A program made the position numbers and the translations under genes. The notes beneath the pieces were generated by a model. That model saw only the letters and a list, made by a program, of their open reading frames with translations, was not told the origin of the DNA and made no database searches. Positions 12,701-25,285 of a DNA stretch of 64,000 bases are shown here, one piece after another (position 1 is the first letter of the stretch; each line of letters begins with the position of its first letter). Source of the DNA: Patagioenas fasciata (taxonomy: Eukaryota > Chordata > Aves > Columbiformes > Columbidae); contig NC_092525.1 in NCBI RefSeq assembly GCF_037038585.1, positions 24,510,867 through 24,574,866 of the forward strand. Direction: 5' to 3'.

Positions 12701-15700
12701 AGTTAAATCCATGGAACTCAGACCCTCATCTCATGTATGGGAAGAGCTGTAGCTTCAGTAACAAACCTGAACTTTCCCTCTCCAGCATTCTCCTGTCTCA
12801 TTCACAGCTCTACCAAATTTCTCATATGGCCACCAGTCTGGAACATCACTGCTGAGCTACTTTTTTTTTAAAACATTGATGAAAAAGTCGCAGAGTTACA
12901 TCAGAAACCTCTAAAAATTATTTTGGAGGACTAGCATTATTTTCTAACTACAGACAAACTACAAAAAGCAAGACGATTAACAGACAGAATTTGTAACAAG
13001 TCAAAAAAAAAATATTTTGCCTTTAAAATCTTTAACAGCAACCAACCTGGTGTGTTACAGTTTGCAGGGAAAGCAGAGGGAGAAAGTGAACAACAGCCAA
13101 CATTTACAAGAGACTAAATTAAAACACAAGCAACAGGCAGTGCTCAGTGTCTTTAGAAACATGGAAGCCCAGAATGCTGCACCAGCAGGAAAACTTGCTT
13201 TAAATAAAATGTTGTAGCTTCCAGCACTGCTCAGATGCTGCCCTTCTTAAAATACTTCGCTCCCTGTACTTAGATGGCACTATTTGTTGATTTTGGATTT
13301 AAATGCTTAATGATATATGAAAATGCGAAGGTGTACTCACATGAAAAGCCAGAAGCTCTAAATCAAATGGATATGCAGCTCTTTATGAAAGGTGGGCAAA
13401 ATGTTTGCCTGTCTTAGGTTTTGCTTTGAAGTACAGAGACCATTCCTGCTCAAGAGCCAGCACAGAGTGAAGCCTCTGAAGGGTTCTCCTGGACAGAGGC
13501 ATTTTAACAACATTATCGCCTAATCCTGTACAAAGCAAGACTAACGACATGACAAAAGGCAGCGTCAGGAATTTAATCTTTGACAAAATCCCACTGATTG
13601 CTGCTGTCAAACTCTATTGCCAGGTGTTTCAAAGATATTCTCGGGTGCAGAACCGCTTATTTGCTGAACAGATTCTTCTTTTAACTGTTTAACTTCGGTC
13701 AAAACAGCACCGAGAAAAATGTTATTCCTCCCCAACCCCCCCCCATTGCTTTTTCCCCAAATTCTTACAACGAGAAAATAAAGTATTATTATTTTTTTTA
13801 CTCAAATCATGATTATTTGATAATACTTATATATCTTCTGTACAAAACTAAAAGAGGGATTTTAAAGTAATTGTCAGCCTTTTGATATGTTTGATATAGT
13901 TTGCACAGACCAGGAAGAACGAAGTTCTCAGCGCTCTGTCCCTGCACAGTGAAATGTCACCAAGGTTAAAGACAGCTCTGCACAGGCAGGAAAATGCAAT
14001 GTTGCAATGTAGGGCTCCAGGGTTAGTGTGTTTAATTTCCCACTTTGACATAATCTAATAAAAATATTTATAGGAGTACAATCAAGAATTATACAGCCTT
14101 GTAAACACCCCTATTGTCTTCAAAGGACTCTAATGCACGTAGTCATGGTATGTGAATTTGGTTTCTGAAATTTACAGATGGGCCTACGATCTACAAGACC
14201 TACTTGAAGACAGAGCACAGTGATGAAAACATAGAATTCTGGCTTGCTTGTGAAGCTTATAAGAAGATCACATCACAGAGGAAAAGGATTTCTGTGGCAA
14301 GGAAACTTTTTACACATTACATTCAACCCCAGGCTCCCAATGAGGTGACACACAATAACATGACTTCTCTATTTCCTCTAATAGCAATGCCCGATGTGTA
14401 ATGTAGCTGACAAAAAGCAGTAACAGATGGCTAGCATCTCATCTTAAAGGAAGCGAAAACTTTGCTATTCATCCGCCCCAAACTCTTTTGCATCCAGCAT
14501 GTTAATACTTGCCTTGACATCTTGTCTATAGGTATATCTTTATATCTGCCAAGGATACTAAGCAAAAGGCACAACTAGATTAAGAACCAAGTTCTTGGAT
14601 TAATTCCATTCTTTTTAGCATCTGATCTAGGGTTCATTGATATGATTTTAATAGATTCTGGATTATGCCATTGCTACATGTATATGTTACTCTGGTCTTT
14701 GCAAGAGTAAATATAAATGAACAAAGTAAAAACTCTACCCAGTGCTGTCCCCTGTGTAAAATGGGCTAAAAGAAAGGTTCCAATATAGATTAATTACTTT
14801 CTGCTTCCAGCAGCACACAATTTAGGGAAGACAGAGCAGATTTGTATGTAAAATGTTTGAGGGTGATTTTCTTTCCAACATAAAGAAAAAAAAAAGTCAT
14901 TCCTGCTCAGCCAGTCATGCTCTATGACCTTTAGCTATCCCTGCTTATTACTCTCCTTGCAAAAATAAGCTAATACTGGCTTTTACTGCTGCTGCCTCTG
15001 ATAGAATGACATAACTAAAAAAAAATCCGGCTAGATTATTTTCTGGTTTATGTGTAAAAATAAAACTATAATAGAGTCTCAAATAGGACCCTCCCTGTTG
15101 ACACTGAAGGGCAAGCCAAAACCAACTCAGCTGGATTCCCAAATGTTGGCAGAGAGCACTTGATGCTTTAAATGACTAAACCACTCCCACAATTCCAAAC
15201 CTTGAAGAAATTTTAAAGTTCCCTATGTTGGTTTTAAGTGCCAATTGGAAAGACAATACATTTTTCTGTCTTATTCTCATTTATTTTATTTTTAGCATGT
15301 GCAACAATAGGAAACTCAGCAAGACATTTGCATTTCCAAAAAAAAAAAAATAAAATCAGTAATGTCAACCACAAATTCATTAACCAAAAGTAAGGGCTTA
15401 AATCAGGACAGTTAAAAATATGCTGTGTGGTTTGGTTGTTTTTTGGTTTGGTTTTTTTGGTGTTCTGTTTGTTTGTTTTTCTAAATTAATACTTATGTTA
15501 ATCTTGCTCTTGGCTGTCTGGTTTCTGGGTCTTCACAACTCTGCCTTTACATTTTCTTGATATTCATGGTTAACACAAGAACTAGGTAGCACCCTAAAAA
15601 GGTAGATGCTCATGAGGACTTTAAACACAGTTTATATTAAAATTTCAGCAACATTTAGAAGATGCAAGTCAAATGACCTCTCTGGAAGAACATCCCAACA

Positions 15701-16910
15701 CATGAAAGACATCAGCACTAATTTCACATCTTTAGAGTGCTGCTCTCAACACTGACAAAGTCAAGCTGAAAAAAAGCAATTTAATTCATCATGAGCTAAT
15801 GGATTATCAAAAGTTCACATTGTATCTGTTATACTTTCCTGTTGCTAAAACTTTCTACTCTTAGACACCCACAGACTTTCAGCTTTTCTGCTACAAATCC
15901 TGGATTGCAGCAGAAGAGCTCTAGGAATCAGAACACTTTTCCTTAACAAGGTTGATATACAGGCTCAGTTTTATCTCAGAGATCATAATAATTTTAGCAA
16001 GGGGTTTTCACAGATACTGTGCACCTCCAGGCACTTGGACTCATTAGAACTCAGAAGTCAGGCTTCCTCTTCAGGGATCTAATCCCAGCTCTAGGAAGAA
16101 TTCTTAGTAAAAGGGGGGTTGGATGTCAGCACCTTTTAGCTATTCCTTCCACTGCAACCACTCCATGTCCTCAGGTCTTCCTCCTCTCCTGAATTATATA
16201 TATGTTTTTATCCTTGCTAGAAGTAGTGAGGAAAATATATACTGCTTAACATGCCTAAGGTTTGAGGTCTTTGGCCCATATTTGACATATGGGCCCAGCA
16301 GCAGTGAGTTTACTACTGGTCTTGACCTCCACTGATCACAACAGTTGGGATTAAACTGGCTTTTCTGTTAAGGATAGGGGGCAGACTGGGAAATTCAGAC
16401 ACCTCCGAGTCTTGAAGGGTTCTGGTCCCCAAGGAAACAAGCTCCCCATCCAGCCATTAACATGCCTCTTACTAAATCAAACACCAGAAGAGGAAAAATT
16501 GGTCAACTAATAAGACAGGATACTCTGGCATTATAGGGAGAAATCCATTCTGGCAGAATCCACATTTTTGGTTAGGTGCTGATATTAGAGGTTACATGCA
16601 GAGATATAAATAAAAGGCATTCATTACAAGTCTCCTAAATTCAATCTTCCTTACCCTTCCTTGGCATATATTCAGTGATACTTCACTATAATAATTTTTT
16701 TTTCTGTTTCAGATTAACATTGACAGTCCTGTGAGGAATGCAATTACAAGGAATATTCAAGAAGCAACACAATCCTGTTTTGACGAAGCACAGAGAATAA
16801 TTTACATGCACATGGAAAGAGATTCTTATCCACGATTTCTTGAATCAGATTTTTATCAAAAACTCAAACACAGCCTTCAAACTCATGGAAATAATTCAAC
16901 GGTAAACTAA
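9641..16910 (+). CDS. RGS13: RGS13, regulator of G-protein signalling 13 (whole spliced CDS)
   Basis: Spliced CDS of four exons: 9641-9705, 12285-12346, 14178-14344 and 16713-16910. It totals 492 nt, encoding 163 residues plus TAA. All joins keep frame and use GT/AG borders. The product is almost entirely an RGS box (about residues 28-146). Known family role: it accelerates GTP hydrolysis on Gi- and Gq-class alpha subunits, and in mammals it acts in mast cells and germinal-centre B cells. Contact residues of the RGS fold are present: E59-N60 in the ENIEFW motif, N100 in INID, and D135, S136 and R139 in RDSYPRF. The N-terminus carries CWLCK (C6, C9), matching CWICK in mammalian RGS13. Together with HSDENI and YMHMERDSYPRFL, this separates it from RGS1. 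Human RGS13 is 159 residues, so the length fits. Position just upstream of RGS2 on the same strand also supports orthology. Non-coding 5' exons are likely but were not located. Confidence 0.93.
9706..12284 (+). other. RGS13: RGS13 intron 1
   Basis: A 2,579-bp intron between the start exon and the first RGS-box exon. It is AT-rich, with no long repeat or further coding exon that I could recognise. Confidence 0.8.
12285..12346 (+). CDS. RGS13: RGS13 coding exon 2
   Basis: This 62-bp exon encodes residues 23-42 with split codons at both ends. It opens the RGS box with LSLEEVLQWSQSFDKLITSK. The acceptor is ctttttcctaag ending at 12284 and the donor is gtaagt at 12347. Length and phase equal RGS2 exon 3 (53617-53678), a signature of the R4 RGS subfamily. 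Confidence 0.93.
12347..14177 (+). other. RGS13: RGS13 intron 2
   Basis: A 1,831-bp intron. It contains a short poly-C run near 13737 and T-rich patches. I see no other exon. Confidence 0.85.
14178..14344 (+). CDS. RGS13: RGS13 coding exon 3 (RGS box core)
   Basis: This 167-bp exon encodes Y43 (split) to E98 and contains the [10 protein letters not shown] core that contacts the G-alpha switch regions. The acceptor is tttacag ending at 14177. The donor is GAG|gtgaca, which is weak because position +5 is C rather than G. Reading through it adds 18 codons, then TAA at 14399. Exon length and phase equal RGS2 exon 4. Confidence 0.95.
14345..16712 (+). other. RGS13: RGS13 intron 3
   Basis: A 2,368-bp intron. 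A T/G-rich simple tract lies at about 15427-15480 (GGTTT/GTTTG units), and an A-run follows 'catttcc' near 15338. No other exon is recognised. Confidence 0.85.
15427..15480 (+). repeat. GGTTT/GTTTG simple tract
   Basis: T/G-only low-complexity tract within RGS13 intron 3. Confidence 0.7.
16713..16910 (+). CDS. RGS13: RGS13 coding exon 4 (terminal)
   Basis: This exon encodes residues 99-163 and ends at TAA 16908-16910. A long polypyrimidine tract precedes the acceptor (tttttttttctgtttcag, ending at 16712). It holds INID, the ATQSCFDEAQ helix and [16 protein letters not shown]. The tail after the box (KHSLQTHGNNSTVN) is a few residues longer than the human tail and poorly conserved. Confidence 0.95.
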   Translation: MNIDSPVRNAITRNIQEATQSCFDEAQRIIYMHMERDSYPRFLESDFYQKLKHSLQTHGNNSTVN

Positions 16911-17310
16911 AGAGAAAGGTTGAAAACTTCAAAAGGTTTCTTCTGGAATGCCAGTGTTTTAAAGTAGACAGGAAAAATCAGGTAGTAGACAATTACTAAT
17001 ACTAAGCTGCTGAACTGGTCTGTTGCTGTTAGAATTAATGGACTACCTTCCACCTTCCCTTTCTTTTCCCATGGAGGAGTCCCATTGGTTTTCCTCTCCC
17101 CTCATTAAAACCCTAAAAACTAGGTATTAAAAGTTTCAGTCAGAAATGATAGCCTAAGATTCCAGTCTTTTATTGCTATTTGACAACTCTAACAACATAC
17201 TTTCAGTATTCTTGTTTTGAGATATCTGAAATAAAATAGTTTTGCTGCTAGGAATTAAATATTTATTTGGCTATACATAACACAGAAATAAAAATACCCA
17301 CATTGCTATT
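16911..17310 (+). other. RGS13: RGS13 3'UTR, probable
   Basis: AT-rich sequence after the RGS13 stop codon. AATAAA signals occur at 17230-17235 and 17287-17292. Either could direct cleavage, giving a 3'UTR of roughly 340-400 nt. The real 3' end cannot be fixed from sequence alone. Confidence 0.5.
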
Positions 17311-20300
17311 TTTTTTTATTTGTTTTACTTCTATTTTCTTTCAAAGTAAAAGATAAATTGTGAAGTACAGCTGTTTGCTTCATCGTAAGCTGTGAAGTGC
17401 AGTATTCATATGGTGTAGATTCCATTTTTTTGCTTAACTATGGTGTACAATATATGCTATAAAGGTAATTTGTCTACAGGATATACTATAATACTACCAC
17501 TGTTTCCTGAATTTATATCGGTGATAAAACTCATTAGTATTTTGTCTCTCCACCCTCCACAAGTATGGACACATAGCCATATTGCTTTTGTTTCAGGTGC
17601 CCTATAACTAGATACAAGCAGACCTGACATTTGAACATCGAACTGTAACACAAACAGGTTTCTTTCTCTCATGCATAAACTGTAAAAGACAATTTGCTGA
17701 TTCACTGATCAAATATTAGAGTACTCTGGTTTACATTCAAAAACCAATCTGACTTCTCAAATCTCATTAAAACCGGAATCTCAATTCTCTTAATGGACTT
17801 CAGCACAGACACTGAAAGCCATAGGAAATCAAGGACCTTTCTAGCATCCTCTCAAACTGCATTATTCTAAGGAATACAAAGAACAAGCCATTCTGACAGG
17901 AGCCCCATAAACCTTGACAGCATCACACTGATCCTCCGGGATGATTTCACAGGAGAAATGAAGTATTCATTCAGCTGGATACATTTATTTGACTGAAGTT
18001 ACTTCAGTCATGTTGCCAGTTCATGTTTTTAGCTGTAAACTTGGCTGCCTAGTTTTAAAAGGCAATAATTGTGACGATGTAATGAATTATTTCCTCACCT
18101 TTGTTGGAAAAGCCTACACTTTTGATGGAAGGCTCACAGTAGTACTTCGTACCCCTTAAGATTTTGTTCTCACTCAGAATTTTCCTCATTTTTTCAATGC
18201 AAATGTCTAAGCTTTTTCCTTAGAAACATGAAAACACAAGTCAGCACAGTCAGCAAACAACTGGATTTCACTTTTGTTGCATCTGCCTTGTAGTGAGAAG
18301 AAACTATAGTTATTCTTCTAAGATGTTCCTCTTGCCAATGTAATAAGATATGTAAATATGTTTTAAGGTAGAGTCTCAATCCGTCACAAAAAAATAAAAA
18401 TCATTGTTTAGAATCTCTGAGCAGTGGTATAATTATGATGACAGATAAGCATGCTTATCAACAGCTACCATATGCATAATATGTCTGGCTTTGTTTGAAG
18501 TTATATTGGTAAATTGTAACTGTGTACATGTGCTCTAATGCCAACAGGTAAACTACAGAACGTTATAAGTGATCATATTGTAACTTATAAATTATCCAAG
18601 GCTCCACAAATTATTTTTCTCCATAATTTTTATTAAATTCTCAAGATAATATTTAAGTGCACGTCTAAAGCAGAATACAAAGCAAGTCTGAGCATAAACT
18701 ACATTAGTACCAAAAGCTTTAAGGTAACTTCAGTAGAAAAAGAGATTGTTAATATATGAGATAATCCTTTAGTTTTACACTGACCCCATGTAAAAGGATT
18801 ATCATATGAATGTTTGAATATTCAGCTCTTAAGAAACACTTTCAGCAAGCAAGGACTCAATAGGAAACCCAGCTAGGGATAGTACAGCTTTTGCTGCTGT
18901 TAACTTCTGATATGTGTACCGTGCATCAGACCTTGGCTTGATGGATCCTGCAGATGCCACAGCCTCACAAAGAAAAACTGCAGGAGATATTTCAAAAGCC
19001 ATTCCTTCAGGGTAGCACATCTGTGACAGAAGCCAGCCTGAGAAGGGGGAAAAACAAATAAACAATGGACTACACTGAAAAGTCTTCCCATTTGTTTTAG
19101 ATTGGAAATTCAGAAGAGGTAGATATTGGTCTCTGAGTGGAAGAGGCTTGGAATGACCAAGGATGGTACCTCTCCATACACAAACAGGCTTCACTTGCCA
19201 TCTTCTGAAGGGGTTACACAAAGAGGCTGCTCAGGCTGCGTGCAGATAGACAGAACCTTTCTGCCTGCAGGAAGTGCTTCATCCAGAAGAAAGAAAAAAA
19301 AAAAAATCATCTACAAAGAATGCTCAGAGAAATCAGAGGGACTCACAGGTTTTTTAATGGCATGAAATGTTTAGTGTTTATTTTGCTAATAAGTTATGAG
19401 TCTAGCAACCCTTGTTGCTGGAGGGTTTATAAACTTTATAATTCCTTCTGAAAATAAGGTTTGAGGTTTTTTCTTGAAGTTAGAAGAAGGGAGGCTCCTT
19501 TTCCCAAAATAGATTTTTTGTTAACTGGTAGAGATATTTCTCTTGCTTGATTTTTCTTTTGTGTTACCACATGTGTGACAATAACAGTTTATTTCATCAG
19601 GTCACATGTTTTGTAGAACAGCAACTAATGGCAGCAGCAATAACAAATCACTGCTTTTAACGTTTTCATTATCAGCACTTGAATTAACTTGGGTATACTT
19701 CCCATCGGCAGACAACGCTAAATGCATTTGCTCACATTAATCACTCAAAGCTTCTGTTAAGCAAGATTAAAAAAACAAACTTTAAAATAGCTAAACTGGC
19801 AGAATTCTGTCTCATTCTTCCCTCATCTGCTTAATAAGAATAACAATTAAAAAAAATTAATGATGGCAATTCTTCAAATACATTACATTTGACAGGATAA
19901 TAGATATAGATAGATTAATAAAACCACTATAGCAATTAACTCTATTCAACCTTGGAAACTGTTGACCTACTGAGGCTCAAAAAAAAAAAAAAGCACACCA
20001 CACTGGACAGATTGTCTTGGGTATTATTTTAGTTTGCTTGTTTTGAAAAGAGCTTACAATTAGATAATTTTACTTCATAAATATGAGCTGTGTTGGCCTA
20101 GTTTCTTAATAAAAGTGATGAAATCCATACTCTATGGTTATACTGCTGTTTTCATGAGTTTTATATCCACTCTTGGTGTCTAGGTGATATAATATAGAAA
20201 AACAAATGCAAATTGCATATCATGTCTAAAAAACAAAGTAAAAATCTGCTTATAATTAGAGTCAGTCAAAACAAATCTGCAAGAATAGCAAAGCCTAATC

Positions 20301-22213
20301 CTTTCCATACAGATGGGTGGTAAATGAGACGATATAATGTCTCTCCCTTGTACCATCAAAAGCCTTCAGAGAATGTGATGTTAGGTTTTTCTGCCAAGTT
20401 CTCTTGATTATTTCATACTTCCTTATTAAGTCTAGATATTTCTGCATTTAAATCCCAATAAATACATTGTAGGCAGTCTCACTCTAAGCAGAGTAATTAA
20501 GTAATATCCAGAACTTGGTATTGTATACAACTGATTTAAACAAATATTATGATCAGGGATGTTTACCACTAATTACAGGGCAGATGAGGATGTTTAGGAA
20601 CCTACAGCCTCAGAGGAAAGGGAAATGACTGCAGCATTTCCAAGTATTGCCAAACATACAGTACTGTTGCAATCACAGGTCCCTTCAGAAACTGATGTCT
20701 GGTCTAACGTTCACTAAACACAGACAAAAGAATGTAATGGAAGAAGTCTTCTGAAAATAACATTTTGCTGCACGTGCCAATTAGCTGGATTACGTGGCTA
20801 CAAACCGTGGCCTGTTCTGGGCAAAGACTGCGTCATCACACAGGCTTGCCTACAGTCTCCTCCAACGAAGCTTCACAGAGGTGAAGGTGAATTCTCTTGG
20901 TAGAATCACAAATTTAATAAGTTGTCAGTAGCACTAACTGTATAGCTTTGAGATCCTTTGATTTCAAAATATTAAATGTCAAGCTCTACAAAATTTTGTA
21001 AAAAAAACTTTCCAAAATTAAAACTAAAAATAGCAGTGCCAATTCATGATCTGATTAGAATACAGAAATGATTTTAGCTTTTTTTTTTTAATGAAAAAGA
21101 ATAAAAAAGAAACAGCTGCAACAATGTATAGAGAAATAAAAACACAAAAGGAGTGTTTTACATATATTAAGGAAGTATATCATGTAGCCAAGCACTCTTT
21201 TAGACATTATAGTGTGCAGATTCCAAGACATCACACCAGCAATAAGATATCAGCCACTGCAGCCAAATTGTGCAACTGGTTCTTTAAACTGGAATGTAAA
21301 TTTATAAAAACATGATAGCATCATTTTATGTGTTCCAGGCAGTGTCCTTCCAGTTAATTGTGTGTGTCTGCATATGCTTATAGAAACAGCGACATGGAAT
21401 GAGACATCCTGAAGCATACTGCAATCGGTCAGTATTAAGCACATATATATTCTGTCTTGACTTGACTGTATAAACACTTTACAGTATGTAGAGCCCATGG
21501 GCTATTTAAGGTTTCCCCTGGGGCTGGTAGATGACACATGGAGGTGGACACACTGCCCATTCTCTGCTGCAGAGGTGAAGGGAGGCCACAGGGTATCCTA
21601 GAGCAGCTCAGTGGGACTAGATGCCTGTGTCTGCAGAGCTGAATCAAGGCTGCTTTAACTACATTAGGTAAAGGTTTCTCATTTGCTAGCTTATTTTATG
21701 CAGCCCTAGGATCTTAAACCATTTACTGAAAAGCTTTTTAATCTACAACTTTATTTGCCTTCCAAAACTGCTGTAATGTTTATCTCATTAAGACCATGCT
21801 TACACAGAAATCTTTGTGTCCTGTACCTCAGATTTTGCTCAACTTGAAGTACAATTAAACTATCCAGGGACTAAGAGCAGCTCCTTACTGCAAGGACATG
21901 CACCTTACAAAATGGGAAACAAGGTAGGTCCACCTGAGAAGTTTATGCAAGTGTGGGCTTTTAGACATAGCAACCCCCTCAGCAGGCTACAGACCCCCTT
22001 CACAACCCTAGCTTCCCTCTGAATTTCTGCCTCAGGTGCACATATCTGAGGACAAGGGGAAAAACCTGTGTCTTTACAGCATGAGGGCAGGACACAGGCC
22101 TGCAGCTCCTTTTCTGCAGCCTCATACCCCGTAAGTGATTTTTACAGGACCCTACAGATCCATAGCCTGTACCTCTCAGAGGGAAACAAGTCATTCAGTA
22201 AGCAAAAAGTTTA

Positions 22214-22242
22214 ACAAAAAAACAAACAAACAAACAAAAAAA
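22214..22242 (+). repeat. (CAAA)n simple repeat
   Basis: Perfect to near-perfect CAAA units flanked by A-runs. Confidence 0.75.
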
Positions 22243-25200
22243 TCACAGCAAAGGATCTATATAAGCATTGCCCTTCTGGCCAGCTGCAAAGAGCAGAAGC
22301 TTTGTGATGGTGCTAAGAGTGACCTCTGCTACACTGTGAAACCACAGCTGAAAGATTGCATTTTGTAAGCATCAGAAGCACCAATAATGAGAAGTGAAAA
22401 ATTGTCACTGTATTTGCCAAGTCCCAAAGGAACACAGCATTCATCTGGTGACAGATTTGTTACCTCTGCTGTGTGTCCTGGCCTGCCTGTGTCACCAGTC
22501 TCAGATTGAGAAGTCAAGTTTCTCAGAATACCCATCACTAGGGCTGTTGCTAAATACAGCACCAGCCAAGGCAAATAGTTTTTCCTCCCACACTCTTTGT
22601 CTGCAAACAGTGATTACAGTAATCACCTCAGTAACAACAGGTGAGTAAATAAGATTCTCCTCCACCCCCCAAAAAATGGTTACATACACAATTATTTCAT
22701 GGAGTTATTTCCTTTCTACCATATGCCATAATCTGCTATGCCTTTGCTTAGAGAAAAAGAGTACAGGACTGTAACTTTATTTGCACAAATACATAGGGAA
22801 AGAACTTTCCAGTCAAAGCTCTATAATCAGTTTTTAGACATTTGCAATTATAAAGATTTACCATTCCCAGCACACTACATGACTCCCCAACAGTGGGAAC
22901 CATCAATATTTTGTATTAATTACTCCCTAAGAACAAATATATTGTTAGTTTTTAGTCTTATAATTCAAGAAGTCCACAATTAATAAAAAAATTCAAAAGG
23001 AAGAAATATCTAGAAACTTCTAGCCTATGAATCATTGCCCGTGTTGTTCCTTTGCTCAGAAGTTCATCTGCTGCTGAAATCTTCTCATATTAATGAAAGA
23101 GGACTTTACAACTAATATTTATGTTCTTATTTCAGTTCAAGTATCAACAGAAAAATAACTTGCTTATTTTCTTCTTCACACTCTCACTGCTTTTCATTTT
23201 AGCTGTATTTTTGCAATGGTTTCTGTTCATGTCCATCCTAGTCTTGTTTTCTAGAAGATGTGTTTATTTTCATATTTATCTCAGTAGCTCTCTCAAATTC
23301 CTTTACATTCAATACTGATTTTTTTTTAAGCATATTCAATAATCTTATATTTTAGGATATTTTATTTGTTTTAAATAACTCAAGACTTAGATCCTGGAAA
23401 CTGTATTGGCTCTAGATTAACACCTATCAAATTACAGCCCTTTTGGACAACTTCACACTTTTAGGACCTCCCTCTACTCTATACATACTGAACCTTACAG
23501 CATGGTCTCCAGCACCACCACAGTCTGTCTTCATGGTCAGACCAGAGAACATGCCCCAAAGCACCAATGTCAGCACGTGCCAAAGCCTTCCCAGAAATGC
23601 TGTTCACAGACAGATTTCCTACAAGTGCCATTCAAAAACCAGAGCAAGGTAAAACTTGGTTTGCTTATGGCAGCTCTTTCTGCTTCTCTCAAGGGGTGCC
23701 ATCCATCTAGCCCACATGTTGAGTAGGCTTGTTGATTGAATCAAAGGTCTACTTCACATGGCTTAATTAGAAGACTGAGACGATGAATACCACATTATCA
23801 AATGCAATTCCAGAATACAAACACAGCAACAGTTCCACAAAACAATTTACAGTAGGGTGACTAGTTAAGCTTTTATTGCTGCTGCATCAGCACAGCAGTT
23901 ACTACCTAGCAACATGATTAGTGCTAAAACAGAATAAAATTGCTCAGAGGATGATAAACCCGCATTGTCTTTGCAATTGTAGTACACTGAATGAACAGTT
24001 CACTGACATTTAGAACCAGATAGTTTTACATTGCTGAGTATTGGAGAGTGGACAAAATCGACGAATACAAGTTACTGTAAAAATCAGGACAGTTGCCAAG
24101 ATAATTATTTTCTGTCTAGTTCTGCTTCTCTAATAAACTTTTTAAGGTATAGTATTATGAAAACTTCAGGGAGCTTTTTTCAGCATTATCAGAAATGAGA
24201 TCAAACAGTGAAGATGAATTCTAGCAAACAAATTACCTGTTCTAACAGGTCAAAGATTAATAGAACACACTAATAATTTTGCCTCTAGCATCTTAGTCTG
24301 GATTTACTAATTATTGTATAGTAGTACATGAAGCTAATAGTCTAAATAATCCAGCTAGGTATTTTTCCACAGCTTTTGAAACAATTATTCTGATTTATGT
24401 ATCTGCATGGTGTCTGACAGCCATTTGGGCTATTAAAAAAACCCAGCTTTTCTACCTAGTTTCTAACAGTTTGCAAGTGAAGTCAGCTAACTGGAATACA
24501 CCTATAGCATTTGTAGAAAGGCGTTAATGTACTCTGCCTGCATTTCACATCAGAAAGATCAGTTCCAGGGCCAAGAACTATCTGACCCCACTAGCACAAG
24601 TTTATTACCATTGCTGAGAAACTGGTTTGACAAAAGCACATCTCATGACTCTGAGGCAGTTAGGCTTTAGCAATGATGTAATTTGGAAGGATTTCTGGAC
24701 AGAGAGGACTAGACTGTCATGTATTTACATTACGTTAATGCTGGTAGTCCTCATGGAAAGCCTCAGCGCATGAATGCATGCTGCTTTAGAAACCTCATGC
24801 AGGAGCAACAGAGACCAGAAAAGCCAGCAGGTAACAAACTTAGTGAGACATAGGGGCACACCGGGTTTTCTGGAGAAATATTGCCCACAATAAAGCAAGC
24901 ACAGGCCCTGCCTCACGAGGCAGATGGATTTTCATGACTCTGGGAATGGAAAACCACAACAGACTGGAGCATCTTTTTCACCCTCTATAAGAGCCAGCTA
25001 TATGTTCCTCTGCATAAAAAGCAACCTAACAACAATGTTGTGCTTCATGTAATCAGTTACAGGAGTGCTCTAGGTACTATTGCCATGCTGTTAATGGTTA
25101 AGTGTTCAAAAGGACAGGGTTAAAATTAAGAGAATATAAATACAACTCAGCTATTTATTACAATAAATTCTTCTAAAATTTCAAACCAAAACAAGACTAT

Positions 25201-25268
25201 CCATATTACCACATCAAGCCATCTTAAATTACACCTTCTATTTCAGTAAGAGTGTATAATTATTTTTT

Positions 25269-25285
25269 TATATATATATATATAT
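25269..25285 (+). repeat. (TA)n microsatellite
   Basis: Eight and a half TA units following a T-run. Confidence 0.8.

Noticed and set aside
14204-14401. Short single-exon protein starting at an internal Met of RGS13 exon 3
   Set aside because: It is the RGS box exon read through its donor; the spliced model explains it fully.
18829-19221. 130-codon minus-strand frame
   Set aside because: Overlaps a second frame of similar quality and shows no domain or retroposed-gene hallmark such as a poly-A tail.
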